A DNA stretch of 64,000 nucleotides from contig NZ_CP077369.1 in assembly GCF_019048525.1 (NCBI RefSeq), positions 2,604,001-2,668,000 on the forward strand, read 5' to 3'. The notes below the pieces were generated by a model, which was not told the origin of the DNA, did no database searches, and saw only the letters and a list, made by a program, of their open reading frames with translations. The DNA comes from Acinetobacter lwoffii (GTDB lineage Bacteria > Pseudomonadota > Gammaproteobacteria > Pseudomonadales > Moraxellaceae). The position numbers were made by a program, and so were the translations under genes. Shown in pieces: positions 12,297-20,577 of the stretch (the stretch's first letter is position 1; each line of letters opens with the position of its first letter).

Positions 12297-12890
12297 TTAT
12301 GCAAAAGTCTTAAAGCGCTCTGCATCATCCATAAAGGTTTTTTCACCTGCAGGTGCTTCAATTGACCCAAATACCAGTTGAGCGCGAAGCTTCCAGTGAG
12401 ATGGAATCTCGAAAGTTTGTGCGACTTCTTCATCAATAATTGGATTGTAGTGCTGCAATGAAGCACCGATATTTTTTTCTGCCAAAGCGGTCCAGGTTGC
12501 AAACTGTGCAATAGCGGAAGAATGCTCAGACCAGACCGGGAAGTTATCGGCATAGAGTGCAAACTGCTCCTGCATCGACTTCACCACATTCTGATCTTCA
12601 TAAAACAATGCGGTACCATAACCCGCAGCAAAAGCATTGATCTTGCTATTAGTTGATTCAAATGCATCTGCTGAAACCAGGTCACGTAAAGTTTCACGTA
12701 CAATATGCCAGAAAGTATCATGTGATTGACCAAATAAAATCACCACACGCGAGGTTTGCGAGTTAAAAGATGACGGACTGTGCTTCACCGCATCTTTAAT
12801 GATTTTCTCAATTTCTGCTTGATCCAGATCTACATTTTTTCCAATTGAATAAATGCTACGGCGTTGTTTGATTTGATCTAAAAATGCCAT
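12297..12890 (-). CDS. Nitroreductase family protein
   Basis: A 197-residue FMN-dependent oxidoreductase of the nitroreductase fold. Family features are the N-terminal RRSIYSIGK, the NSQTSRVVILFG segment, FPVWSEHSSAIAQFATWTAL and GASLQHYNP, followed by the C-terminal strand RAQLVFGSIEAP. These enzymes reduce nitroaromatics, quinones or related acceptors with NAD(P)H. The physiological substrate is unknown. A close paralogue lies 196 bases upstream in the same direction, which suggests tandem duplication. Confidence 0.88.
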   Translation of the reverse strand: MAFLDQIKQRRSIYSIGKNVDLDQAEIEKIIKDAVKHSPSSFNSQTSRVVILFGQSHDTFWHIVRETLRDLVSADAFESTNSKINAFAAGYGTALFYEDQNVVKSMQEQFALYADNFPVWSEHSSAIAQFATWTALAEKNIGASLQHYNPIIDEEVAQTFEIPSHWKLRAQLVFGSIEAPAGEKTFMDDAERFKTFA

Positions 12891-13086
12891 GAACCCACCT
12901 CTGTATATTTTGATTATTTGAAAATCGATAAAGTTATATTACGTGCTTTAAGCACCCAAGACAGGTGCATTTCGATAACAATGTGTTTTATTTATAGAAC
13001 AATCAGATTTAGATCTGGGTAGCGTATTTGTATCTGATTTTATCCGCAGCTTCCATGCTGTCACATATAAAGTTCTCTATAAACTT

Positions 13087-13776
13087 TTAATTAAATACTT
13101 TGAAACGGTGCTGATCCGGCTTTTGTAATTTTTCTTCTACTGTTTGTTCAATTGATCCAAAGCAAAGTTGGGCTCGCAACAACCAGTTCTTTTCAATTTC
13201 AAAATGCTCAGCGACCCTTTCATCAATCAGTGGATTGTAGTGCTGTAAGGATGCCCCTAAGCCAGAATCTGTCAGCGTCGTCCACACAGCAAATTGCGCC
13301 ATACCGGAAGTTTGTTCCGACCATGCTGGAAAATCTTCACTATTTAATGGCATTTTCTTTTGTAATTGTTGAATCACGGCTTGATCTTCATAAAACAAAA
13401 CCGTGCCATAGGCAGCAGCACATTGATTCAACTTGATTTCCATTCCTTCGTAAATAGATGCCGGCATATGCTGACGCTGTACCTGTTTCACAATTTCCCA
13501 GAATTGATGATGAGAATCTGCGAATAACACCACAATGCGCGTAGTTTGAGAATCATAAGCCGAAGGACAACTCCGCACTGCTTCCTGAATGATTTCGCCA
13601 AGATAAGCCTGACTAGAATGTACCCGCTTACCGAGTTGATCGATACTACGGCGCTTTTTCAATTGATCGACAAAAGTCAATTCTAAATCATCATTCAGTT
13701 TATTTTTTCTTGAAAATTTAAAATCCTTGGTTATATCGCTTGTTAATACCTGACCAATCTTATTTAGCAATGCCAT
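13087..13776 (-). CDS. Nitroreductase family protein, paralogue with N-terminal extension
   Basis: A 229-residue paralogue of the 12297 protein, with matching blocks: KKRRSIDQLGKRV, YDSQTTRIVVLFADS, FPAWSEQTSGMAQFAVWTTL, GASLQHYNPLIDERVAEHF and RAQLCFGSIEQ. It carries about 33 extra N-terminal residues (NKIGQVLTSDITKDFKFSRK) before the common core. The extension is basic and not an obvious signal peptide. ATG 13776 is the chosen start, with only a weak purine stretch (GGGATAG) before it. The shared core means the two likely use similar FMN chemistry. Confidence 0.85.
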   Translation of the reverse strand: MALLNKIGQVLTSDITKDFKFSRKNKLNDDLELTFVDQLKKRRSIDQLGKRVHSSQAYLGEIIQEAVRSCPSAYDSQTTRIVVLFADSHHQFWEIVKQVQRQHMPASIYEGMEIKLNQCAAAYGTVLFYEDQAVIQQLQKKMPLNSEDFPAWSEQTSGMAQFAVWTTLTDSGLGASLQHYNPLIDERVAEHFEIEKNWLLRAQLCFGSIEQTVEEKLQKPDQHRFKVFN

Positions 13777-13906
13777 TTTCTATCCCACAAAAAACAAGCC
13801 AAATCAGCTTAGAGAATCCCCTACAATTATAAGGCCTTTATTAAGATAGGCAGATTTAGTGGTGGTTTTACTGTCGGTTTTTACAACACTCGAACTGGCT
13901 AAAAAC

Positions 13907-13933
13907 AATAAACTCCGCACTTGGCGGAGTTTA
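13907..13933 (-). terminator. Terminator of ftsY
   Basis: A perfect 11-bp stem (arm ATAAACTCCGC, loop ACTTG) lies 20 bases after the ftsY stop. The following minus-strand T tract is broken (TTTATTGTTTTT reading on). Confidence 0.75.
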
Positions 13934-13953
13934 TGTGAAGCATTGCGCATTAT

Positions 13954-15057
13954 TTATTTTTCAGTTTCAAATAATGCAGCAACAAAAGATTTGGCAGAGA
14001 ATGGACGCAAGTCATCAATTTTTTCACCGACACCAATAAAGCGAATCGGCACATGAGTACGACTGGCGATATTAAACAGTACACCACCTTTGGCAGTCCC
14101 ATCAAGTTTGGTAATAGTTAAGCCCGTCAAGCCTACCGCCTCATCAAACATCTCGACCTGATTAATGGCATTCTGGCCAGTACCGGCATCGACCACCAAC
14201 ATCACTTCATGCGGTGCAGTGGCATCAATTTTCTGCATCACACGTTTTACTTTAGTCAATTCCTGCATCAAATGACCTTTGTTATGCAAACGGCCCGCTG
14301 TGTCTGCAATCAATACATCCACGCCTTTGGCACGCGCACTTTCAAAAGCATCGAAAATCACTGAAGCTGAGTCAGCACCATGACCCTGAGCAACAACCGC
14401 AATATTATTACGCTCACCCCAGATCTGGAGCTGTTCAGTTGCAGCCGCACGGAAAGTATCGCCTGCTGCCAGCATGACAGTCTTACCTTCACCTTGTAAG
14501 CGTTTGGCCAGTTTGCCAATCGTGGTGGTTTTACCGACACCGTTTACACCCACCACCAGAATCACATAAGGCGATTTATTCGGATCAATATGCAGCGGTT
14601 TTACCCGTGGTGCCAATAAAGCCACCAGTTCTTCCTGAAGTGCTTTATAGAGTGAATGCGAGTAGATCAAATCACCACGTGCTGTACGTTCAGTCAGGTT
14701 AGCGATAATGGTCTTGGTTGCTTCCACGCCAATATCTGCCACCAGAAGCTGCTCTTCGACTTCTTCTAATAATTCATCATCAATTTCTTTACCACCGATC
14801 AGGATATTCACCATCCCATCGGCAAGGTTTTTACGGGTTTTGGTTAAACCCACTTTCATACGGCTAAAGAAGCCACCTTTCGCAGCAGAATCTTCATTTT
14901 CAGTTTCTGTGGTAACAGGTGCAGAAACTACAGCTGTTTCGCTTGGCGTTTCTACGATAGGCACATTGACCGCAGGTAAGCTCGGTAATGTGACATCATC
15001 ATCTCCGATATCAGCATCAATCAAAAATTTGTTTTGCCCATTAGATTGCTGTTGCAT
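13954..15057 (-). CDS. ftsY: Signal recognition particle receptor FtsY
   Basis: The 367-residue SRP receptor GTPase, which docks ribosome-nascent chain-SRP complexes at the inner membrane for co-translational insertion. An acidic A-domain of about 60 residues precedes the N-domain (FFSRMKVGLTKTRKNLADG). The G-domain shows the P-loop GVNGVGKTTTIGKLA, AAGDTFRAAATEQL, the DTAGRLHNK motif, TKLDGTAKGG and the closing GVGEKIDDLRPF. The A-domain is shorter than in E. coli. It is transcribed away from the M16 peptidase genes, with a divergent intergenic region of about 200 bases. Confidence 0.97.
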   Translation of the reverse strand: MQQQSNGQNKFLIDADIGDDDVTLPSLPAVNVPIVETPSETAVVSAPVTTETENEDSAAKGGFFSRMKVGLTKTRKNLADGMVNILIGGKEIDDELLEEVEEQLLVADIGVEATKTIIANLTERTARGDLIYSHSLYKALQEELVALLAPRVKPLHIDPNKSPYVILVVGVNGVGKTTTIGKLAKRLQGEGKTVMLAAGDTFRAAATEQLQIWGERNNIAVVAQGHGADSASVIFDAFESARAKGVDVLIADTAGRLHNKGHLMQELTKVKRVMQKIDATAPHEVMLVVDAGTGQNAINQVEMFDEAVGLTGLTITKLDGTAKGGVLFNIASRTHVPIRFIGVGEKIDDLRPFSAKSFVAALFETEK

Positions 15058-15273
15058 GCCGAATCCTTGAAAAGCATTGCGTTAAAAACCCAGATTCTAC
15101 CATAACTTGCCTGCTTTGCAGCTAGCAATGGAAATGCTGGACAAACATACCAAAAAGCTACAGCTCTCGGTTGCTTTCAAGCACACATTTATTAAAAATA
15201 ACTCTAAATACAAATGCCTATTTCAGGAGATCTAGTGTTCATCACCTTTTTGACTATCTCCTCTTTCTCGCAA

Positions 15274-16641
15274 ATGATCAAACAGACGCTTTATCCACTC
15301 AGCGCTGTCTTACTCAGTCTGACTTTTAGTACGGCTCAGGCACAAACCCGAAGCGAATTATCACGGACTACTTTTGAAACCACTTTAAGTAACGGTTTAA
15401 AAGTCATTATTCGGGAAGACCATCGTGCGCCCATGGTAATGACACAAATCTGGTACAAAGTCGGCAGCAGCGATGAATCTGGAAATATTCTGGGGGTATC
15501 ACATGCGCTTGAACATATGATGTTTAAAGGTACTCACAAAGTTCCAAATGACGAATTTACCCGCCTGAGCCGGATTTATGGCGGCAGTATCAATGCAGCC
15601 ACCTTCACCAATTACACCAATTATTATCAGCTTTATCCTAAGGCCTATTTTCCTATGGCCTTGGAACTCGAGTCTGACCGTATGAGCAATTTATTGCTAC
15701 GGCAGCAGGACTTCGAACCAGAAATTAAAGTCGTCATGGAAGAACGGCGCCAGCGTACCGATGACAATCCGCGGGCGCAAGCCTTTGAACGGTTTAAATG
15801 GATCAGTTATCCGACCAGCCACTACCGTCAGCCGGTGATTGGACACATGAAAACTCTGAATAATATTCAGTTGAATGATGTCAAAAAATGGTATCGGGAT
15901 TGGTACAGTCCGAATAATGCCATTCTGGTGATTGTTGGAAATGTAGAATCTGAAGCTGCTTTGGCTCAGGTACAAAAATATTTTGCTGACATTCCCGCAC
16001 GCCCAACCCCAGCACGCAATGATGTACTGGAGTTTGAGCGTTTGGGTTATCGCCATATGGAAATCAATAGCAATATTCAGGTGCCCAATCTGTACATGAC
16101 CTGGAATGTAAAATCCCTTGGCACTGCCAAAAACCCCCAAGATGCTTATGCCTTGACCATTATTCGCAGTCTTTTGGACAGTGGCATTTCTTCGCGCCTG
16201 CAAGACCGATTGGTACGTGATCGTAAAATTCTGACCTCTGTCAGCGTTTCTTATGATCCCTATAATCGCGGCGACAGCCTGTTTGGTATTTCTGCCTTAC
16301 CTGCGCCGGGCATCTCTTTGCAAGAAGCACAACAAGCAATTCAGGATGAAGTGGATTTACTTAAAACTACAGCGATGACCCAACAGGAAGTGGATCGTAT
16401 CAGTACCCGCTTTATTTCCAATTTGATCTATAGCCAGGATGATATTGCCGGACAAGCCAAAATGATTGGAAATCTAGAGGTCAATGGCTTGAGTTATCGC
16501 CTGATGGATGAATTACCGAAACACTTTGAAAGTGTCAGCGTTCAGGATATCCAGCGTGTCGCAAACGCCTATTTTGTACGTGAAAATCTCAGCACGCTTT
16601 ATCTCTCTCCTGAACAAAACACCCAGCAACGGGGATTATAA
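15274..16641 (+). CDS. M16 family metallopeptidase (active subunit)
   Basis: A periplasmic zinc peptidase of the M16 (pitrilysin) family, 455 residues from the preferred start. From ATG 15274 the protein begins with a clear signal peptide (MIKQTLYPLSAVLLSLTFST then AQA). The upstream in-frame ATG 15214 would bury this signal, so 15274 is favoured. The inverted zinc motif HALEH (H77, E80, H81) and the downstream LESDRM glutamate are present. The second half of the fold follows (LQDRLVRDRKI). Its stop overlaps the next gene's start as TAATG, indicating translational coupling with an inactive partner, as in other two-gene M16B systems. Confidence 0.92.
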   Translation: MIKQTLYPLSAVLLSLTFSTAQAQTRSELSRTTFETTLSNGLKVIIREDHRAPMVMTQIWYKVGSSDESGNILGVSHALEHMMFKGTHKVPNDEFTRLSRIYGGSINAATFTNYTNYYQLYPKAYFPMALELESDRMSNLLLRQQDFEPEIKVVMEERRQRTDDNPRAQAFERFKWISYPTSHYRQPVIGHMKTLNNIQLNDVKKWYRDWYSPNNAILVIVGNVESEAALAQVQKYFADIPARPTPARNDVLEFERLGYRHMEINSNIQVPNLYMTWNVKSLGTAKNPQDAYALTIIRSLLDSGISSRLQDRLVRDRKILTSVSVSYDPYNRGDSLFGISALPAPGISLQEAQQAIQDEVDLLKTTAMTQQEVDRISTRFISNLIYSQDDIAGQAKMIGNLEVNGLSYRLMDELPKHFESVSVQDIQRVANAYFVRENLSTLYLSPEQNTQQRGL

Positions 16642-18215
16642 TGCTTCAACTTCGTTCATTTTTGCTTATTTCAATTTTAAGTCTTAGCTCGGCTACCCAT
16701 GCAGAAAACTATCTGGATCCCCAGCCTAACCAAAATGATAATCCGAGTCAGTTACAGTCTATCCCTTTGCTGCAAAGCTTAAAAAATATTAATCAGCAAC
16801 GGGATTTTCAGGCGCCTTATATTCATGATCTAAATAATCGCTACAAAGTACGCACGCTGTTTGTTGAAACGCAAGATCTTCCCATGGTAGATATCCAGCT
16901 GACCTTTAATGCCGGTTCGGCCCGTGATCAGGAAATTGCCAAAGGCCTATATGGTCTATCCAATATGGCAGCCAAGTTGATGCGTGAAGGAACCGACAAA
17001 TATAGCGCCAATCAGGTGGCGGAAGTTTTTGACCAAACCGGAGCACAATTCAGCGTACAAGCCTATCGGGATATGTTTGTGGTTCGTCTGCGTACGCTTT
17101 CAGACCCGGAAAAACTGGAACCCGCATTGGGCATGCTGATGGAGGTTCTCAAGAATGCATCATTTAAACCATCCAGCATTAATCTGGCTTTAAGCAATAC
17201 CCAAGTGGGACAAAAACAGCTGCAGGAAAACCCAAGCCGACTGATGGATATCCGTTTTTATCGTGCCCTATATGGTCAGCACCCTTATGCAGAACCAATC
17301 AGCGGCACCCAAGGCAGCACCAAGAAAATTAACGCAGAATTATTAAAAAAATTCCGTGATCAGTTTCTGGTGGCGCAAAATATGAATATTGCCATTACGG
17401 GTAAACTCAGCCCGAAACAGGCACTGGAACTATCTGAACGAATTGCCGGCAATTTACCGCAAGGGCAAAAAGCAGAGGCATTGCCACAGCCTGAAATCCA
17501 ATCTGGTTTTGAAGTAGTACATCTACCCTATAACTCGTCTCAGGCGCATGTCACTTTTGGGCATTTAGGCCCAACCCGCTTTACTGAAGATAAACTGGCT
17601 TTAGAGGTCGCCAATCGCATGTTTGGCGGTAGCGGATTTAATGCGGTATTGATGCAGGAACTGCGGGTGAAACGTGGTTTTACTTATGGCGCTTATAGTT
17701 CGTTGAGCTTTAGTCAGGCACCGGGCGTATTCAGCTTTAAGTATTCCACGCGTCAGGATCAACTGCTAGATAGCATTCAGGTCGCACATCAAGCATTTAT
17801 CAACTTTGTCAGTCAACCTATTGATACTCAGCGTCTGGAAGAAACCAAAGCAGGCATGTTACGTGCTTTTCCTAATAATTACAGCAGTAATGCCACCATT
17901 AATGCCCAGCTAGGCAATATGGGCTTCTATAGTGAGCAAAGTAATTATCTATCCAGTTATCCAGATCGGCTGGCTAAAATCACAGCGGCAGATGTACAAA
18001 ATGCAGTGCGCAAGCATTTTCATCCTGATCGCTTAACCCTGGTCGTTGTCAATAAAGAACTGGATCAAAATGCTTTGAAAATGCGTTTGGAACAGAATTT
18101 AATGGATGCCAATTATTACTTACCAACAAATCCTATGCCTAAGGCATCTCCACAGAGACCGGCGGAAGCTGACGTGCCCGAAGCGATTCCTGCTGATAAG
18201 CCTGCATCAATTTAA
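16641..18215 (+). CDS. M16 family peptidase-like protein (inactive partner)
   Basis: A 524-residue exported M16-fold protein with signal peptide (MLQLRSFLLISILSLSSATH). At the position of the zinc motif it reads LYGLSNMAAKLMREGT, so the HxxEH residues are missing. It keeps the R/Y substrate region (MQELRVKRGFTYGAYSS). In M16B pairs one subunit carries the metal and the other the R/Y motif, and this pair fits that model. The extended N-terminus (about 60 residues before the fold) and the proline-rich tail are extra. Its last 77 bases overlap, in antisense, the end of the gene at 18139. Confidence 0.92.
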   Translation: MLQLRSFLLISILSLSSATHAENYLDPQPNQNDNPSQLQSIPLLQSLKNINQQRDFQAPYIHDLNNRYKVRTLFVETQDLPMVDIQLTFNAGSARDQEIAKGLYGLSNMAAKLMREGTDKYSANQVAEVFDQTGAQFSVQAYRDMFVVRLRTLSDPEKLEPALGMLMEVLKNASFKPSSINLALSNTQVGQKQLQENPSRLMDIRFYRALYGQHPYAEPISGTQGSTKKINAELLKKFRDQFLVAQNMNIAITGKLSPKQALELSERIAGNLPQGQKAEALPQPEIQSGFEVVHLPYNSSQAHVTFGHLGPTRFTEDKLALEVANRMFGGSGFNAVLMQELRVKRGFTYGAYSSLSFSQAPGVFSFKYSTRQDQLLDSIQVAHQAFINFVSQPIDTQRLEETKAGMLRAFPNNYSSNATINAQLGNMGFYSEQSNYLSSYPDRLAKITAADVQNAVRKHFHPDRLTLVVVNKELDQNALKMRLEQNLMDANYYLPTNPMPKASPQRPAEADVPEAIPADKPASI

Positions 18216-18462
18216 GGTACTGCCCACGACGGATATGCTGCTGCTCTAACAAGGCGAGTGCCATATCTTGGGTTTGGGGAAGGTTTTGCTGTTTAGACAG
18301 TTGTTGAATCTGGGTGACTTGGGAAAGGCTAAGCGGACGATATAAAGCAAATGCGGCTAAAAGTAGAATGACCGCAATAATAAAAATAACCACACTGTTA
18401 TAAATCTGTTCCAGTTTGATTCTGCTGAAAAATTGGCTTAGTTTTTCTGTATCTATAGACAT
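18139..18462 (-). CDS. Small single-span membrane protein, unknown function
   Basis: A 107-residue protein with one strong membrane span (SVVIFIIAVILLLAAFALY, about residues 23-41) followed by a glutamine-rich, probably helical domain (QVTQIQQLSKQQNLPQTQ...). I do not recognise a family. It overlaps the 3' end of the M16 gene on the other strand by 77 bases. Its Shine-Dalgarno and start codon are completely buried in a perfect 13-bp hairpin (18460-18491), which suggests controlled translation. It lies downstream of another small membrane-protein gene (18561-18923) in the same direction, and the two may be cotranscribed. Confidence 0.7.
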   Translation of the reverse strand: MSIDTEKLSQFFSRIKLEQIYNSVVIFIIAVILLLAAFALYRPLSLSQVTQIQQLSKQQNLPQTQDMALALLEQQHIRRGQYLKLMQAYQQESLRARQLPPVSVEMP

Positions 18463-18491
18463 ACACTACCTCAGGTTAGAGGTAGTGTATG
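18460..18491 (-). promoter_or_regulatory. Hairpin sequestering the ribosome site and start codon
   Basis: A perfect inverted repeat of 13 bp (arm GAGGTAGTGTATG at 18479-18491 and its complement at 18460-18472) with loop AGGTTA. On the minus-strand mRNA the 3' arm contains both the GAGG Shine-Dalgarno and the AUG of the 18139-18462 gene, so both would be paired. This is the geometry of an RNA thermometer or an otherwise regulated translation switch. The alternative is a DNA operator overlapping the start. Confidence 0.6.
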
Positions 18492-18560
18492 GTCGCAGTT
18501 ACATAAGTTCAAGTCAGCGCACTGAATATTCACAAGAGCTGAATCCTGCTATTTTGGGCA

Positions 18561-18923
18561 TTAATTCATTATTCTAGTAATAATTGTTGAATACAGCACC
18601 AATGCAACAACAAGTAATACTAGTGCAATTGCAAATTTACTTAAACCGGCTTCTGCTTCAGGCGGATGTAAGCGATCCTCATCTGCAATGCGGACCAGCT
18701 CACCATTATAGAGTTTATAAAACTGCTCACGCTGGTTTTCGTCCAGCGCCCGGGTAAAGTCGTAGACTTCTTTACGTTGTGCCAGCCCATAATCGCCTAG
18801 ATGGGTATATTTACTAAATATAGCTTGATCGAGTTTTTTACGATGCAAATCGGCAAGTTCCATAATTTGACCTGCAGTCGGAGGCATATCAAATTTCACA
18901 CCATCTAAAGTTCTTGTCATCAT
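18561..18923 (-). CDS. C-terminally anchored small protein, unknown function
   Basis: A 120-residue protein. A charged soluble N-domain (DLHRKKLDQAIF, RALDENQREQFYKLYNGELV, RIADEDRLHPPE) is followed by a C-terminal membrane span (FAIALVLLVVALVLYSTIIT), so it is likely tail-anchored in the inner membrane. No family is recognised. The start may be the first or second ATG (MMTRT); AAGGAGAAGG upstream is an excellent ribosome site. A perfect palindrome at 18985-19008 lies between it and the divergent gene at 19145. Confidence 0.78.
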   Translation of the reverse strand: MMTRTLDGVKFDMPPTAGQIMELADLHRKKLDQAIFSKYTHLGDYGLAQRKEVYDFTRALDENQREQFYKLYNGELVRIADEDRLHPPEAEAGLSKFAIALVLLVVALVLYSTIITRIMN

Positions 18924-18984
18924 GGCCTTCTCCTTATTGTTTGCTATCGATTTACAATGTAGCTTAATAATATTTATAGTTGTG

Positions 18985-19008
18985 TATAGTTTAATCAGTT
19001 AAACTATA
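18985..19008. promoter_or_regulatory. Candidate operator in a divergent promoter region
   Basis: A perfect inverted repeat with 10-bp arms (TATAGTTTAA and its complement) and 4-base spacer TCAG lies between the divergent genes starting at 18923 and 19145. A second palindrome lies at 19094-19109. Confidence 0.45.
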
Positions 19009-19093
19009 ACTGAAGTAAACAAATAAAATCGAATAGTTGACTTTTCCATTATTTTGTAATATTAGTTTAACAATACTAATTTATATTTGTATT

Positions 19094-19109
19094 TAGACTA
19101 AATAGTCTA
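19094..19109. promoter_or_regulatory. Candidate operator, second palindrome
   Basis: A 16-bp palindrome (TAGACTA / TAGTCTA around AA) lies about 35 bases before the start of the Sel1-like gene, close to where a -10 region would lie. Confidence 0.4.
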
Positions 19110-19144
19110 TCCTGTAATCATAATTAAAATTAAGGAGTTTTTAT

Positions 19145-19378
19145 ATGATACAACAACTCTCTCAACACGATCTGGAACATCTGTACGCAGATGCCGTGAA
19201 TACCATTCAATCGCAAATGAACTTTGCTGATGCGGTAAAACAGCTTGAAGAAGCCGCTCGTGCAGGCCATGGTAAAGCAGCGCTCTTTTTAGCAGAACTT
19301 TATTATCAAGGTTTCCGTGTAGAACGAGATTCACTCAAAGCCCAGTACTGGCAAAACATGGCCACCATGCAAGCATAA
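19145..19378 (+). CDS. Sel1-like repeat small protein
   Basis: A 77-residue cytoplasmic protein made essentially of one Sel1/TPR-like helical repeat (AARAGHGKAALFLAELYYQG followed by FRVERDSLKAQYWQNMA), preceded by one helix (NFADAVKQLEEA). Sel1 repeats usually mediate protein-protein contacts. No partner is evident from the neighbourhood. A good ribosome site (AAGGAG) precedes ATG 19145. It is a single gene with its own terminator. Confidence 0.82.
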   Translation: MIQQLSQHDLEHLYADAVNTIQSQMNFADAVKQLEEAARAGHGKAALFLAELYYQGFRVERDSLKAQYWQNMATMQA

Positions 19379-19381
19379 AGA

Positions 19382-19408
19382 AACGTCACCTAGGTGGCGT
19401 TTTTTTTC
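19382..19408 (+). terminator. Rho-independent terminator
   Basis: A 9-bp stem with one G-U pair (arm AACGTCACC, loop TA) is followed by a long T run, just after the Sel1-like gene. Confidence 0.9.
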
Positions 19409-19530
19409 AGCCCTTTTTTCAATAAATAGCAATCAATACATATTTTCTTACGAATCCTTGCAAAGCTGAAACAGTAATTTCATATAAAGTTCCTAGAATA
19501 GAGCCTGAACTCCAATAGCACTTTATTCTA

Positions 19531-19911
19531 ATGAAACCACGAAAAATTATTCAAATTGATCCGATCTGCAAAAACTTTCTGTTAAAGATCACGATGCTTA
19601 AATCTTTGATGAATTGTGGCGAGCTATGGGGCGCATATCACCAAGGCTGGGCGATGATGCGTGACCAGGAAGATTGTATCTTTCCATTCTGGCTCAATCC
19701 GCTGGATGCTAAAAATTATGCCCAGCAACATTGGCCGGATTACATTCCACGTAAAATCAATTCTGAAGATTTTGAAAATGCGTTATTGCCGACCCTGTCG
19801 CGACTGAATGTTACGCCAGCGCTGTTCAACACCAATGGAACCAAACTCAAACTGACTGCTGCACAGATGCGTCATCTGTTTTTTTCGCAACAAAGACTGC
19901 ACATTGCTTAA
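19531..19911 (+). CDS. DUF2750-like protein
   Basis: A 126-residue soluble protein with the arrangement of the DUF2750 family: GWAMMRDQEDCIFPFWLNP, KNYAQQHWPDYIPRKI, and a C-terminal segment FENALLPTLSRLNVTPALF. The function of the family is unknown. The chosen start ATG 19531 has no strong Shine-Dalgarno, and an internal ATG at 19591 (MLKSLMN) is possible. Confidence 0.7.
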   Translation: MKPRKIIQIDPICKNFLLKITMLKSLMNCGELWGAYHQGWAMMRDQEDCIFPFWLNPLDAKNYAQQHWPDYIPRKINSEDFENALLPTLSRLNVTPALFNTNGTKLKLTAAQMRHLFFSQQRLHIA

Positions 19912-20015
19912 ATAACATGCTATTTATAAAGACTAAAACCTAAACACTTAGAGATGTTCAGGTTGAATACATACTCTAGGATTAATAATAAATTGACCAA
20001 TAAGGATGATTAAGC

Positions 20016-20447
20016 ATGACCAATGTGGCACAGGTGCTCAGTGAAAAAATGCATCAAGCTATTTATACCATCCGTCCAGATTCTACTGTTTTAGAAGCCA
20101 TCACCTTGATGGCGGATAAAGGAATCGGGGCGCTTGTGGTAACCCATGAAGACAATGTGGTGGGGATTTTGTCAGAGCGGGATTACACGCGTAAGATCGC
20201 CCTGATGCAAAGAACCTCATTCGACACCACTGTTAATGAGATCATGACCTCTAAAGTGATTACCGTAAATACAGCTACTAGCGTAGAAGACTGTTTATCT
20301 CTGATGACTGAACGCCACCTACGCCACTTACCCGTGGTCGAACATGAAAAACTGATCGGTCTGATTTCAATTGGGGATTTGGTCAAGGCCGCCATGGATG
20401 ACCAACGTAAATTGATTGAACAGTTACAGCAATATATCTCAGGTTAA
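20016..20447 (+). CDS. CBS-domain protein
   Basis: A 143-residue protein consisting of two tandem CBS motifs (first around IRPDSTVLEAITLMADKGIG to VGILSERDYTRKI, second around VITVNTATSVEDCLSLMTER to LIGLISIGDLVKA). CBS pairs bind adenine nucleotides or S-adenosyl compounds and sense energy state. Stand-alone forms such as this are widespread and mostly uncharacterised. It is preceded by AAGGATG and followed by a strong terminator. Confidence 0.92.
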   Translation: MTNVAQVLSEKMHQAIYTIRPDSTVLEAITLMADKGIGALVVTHEDNVVGILSERDYTRKIALMQRTSFDTTVNEIMTSKVITVNTATSVEDCLSLMTERHLRHLPVVEHEKLIGLISIGDLVKAAMDDQRKLIEQLQQYISG

Positions 20448-20523
20448 AACATCATCTAGCTTTCTCTAAGGCATTTGAAGATCACTTAAGTGACACCAAG
20501 ATAAAGTTTTATATCTGATGCAT

Positions 20524-20557
20524 AAAAAATCCCGGTACGTGTATCGGGATTTTTTTA
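20524..20557. terminator. Bidirectional terminator
   Basis: An 11-bp perfect stem (arm AAAAAATCCCG) with a 10-base loop has A/T runs on both sides. It serves the CBS gene on the plus strand and trpB on the minus strand, which converge here. Confidence 0.9.
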
Positions 20558-20577
20558 TATGAACATTCTGAATAAAA

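Noticed and set aside
15697-16203. A 168-codon frame antisense to the active M16 peptidase gene
   Set aside because: The frame arises opposite a conserved gene and has no domain or ribosome site.
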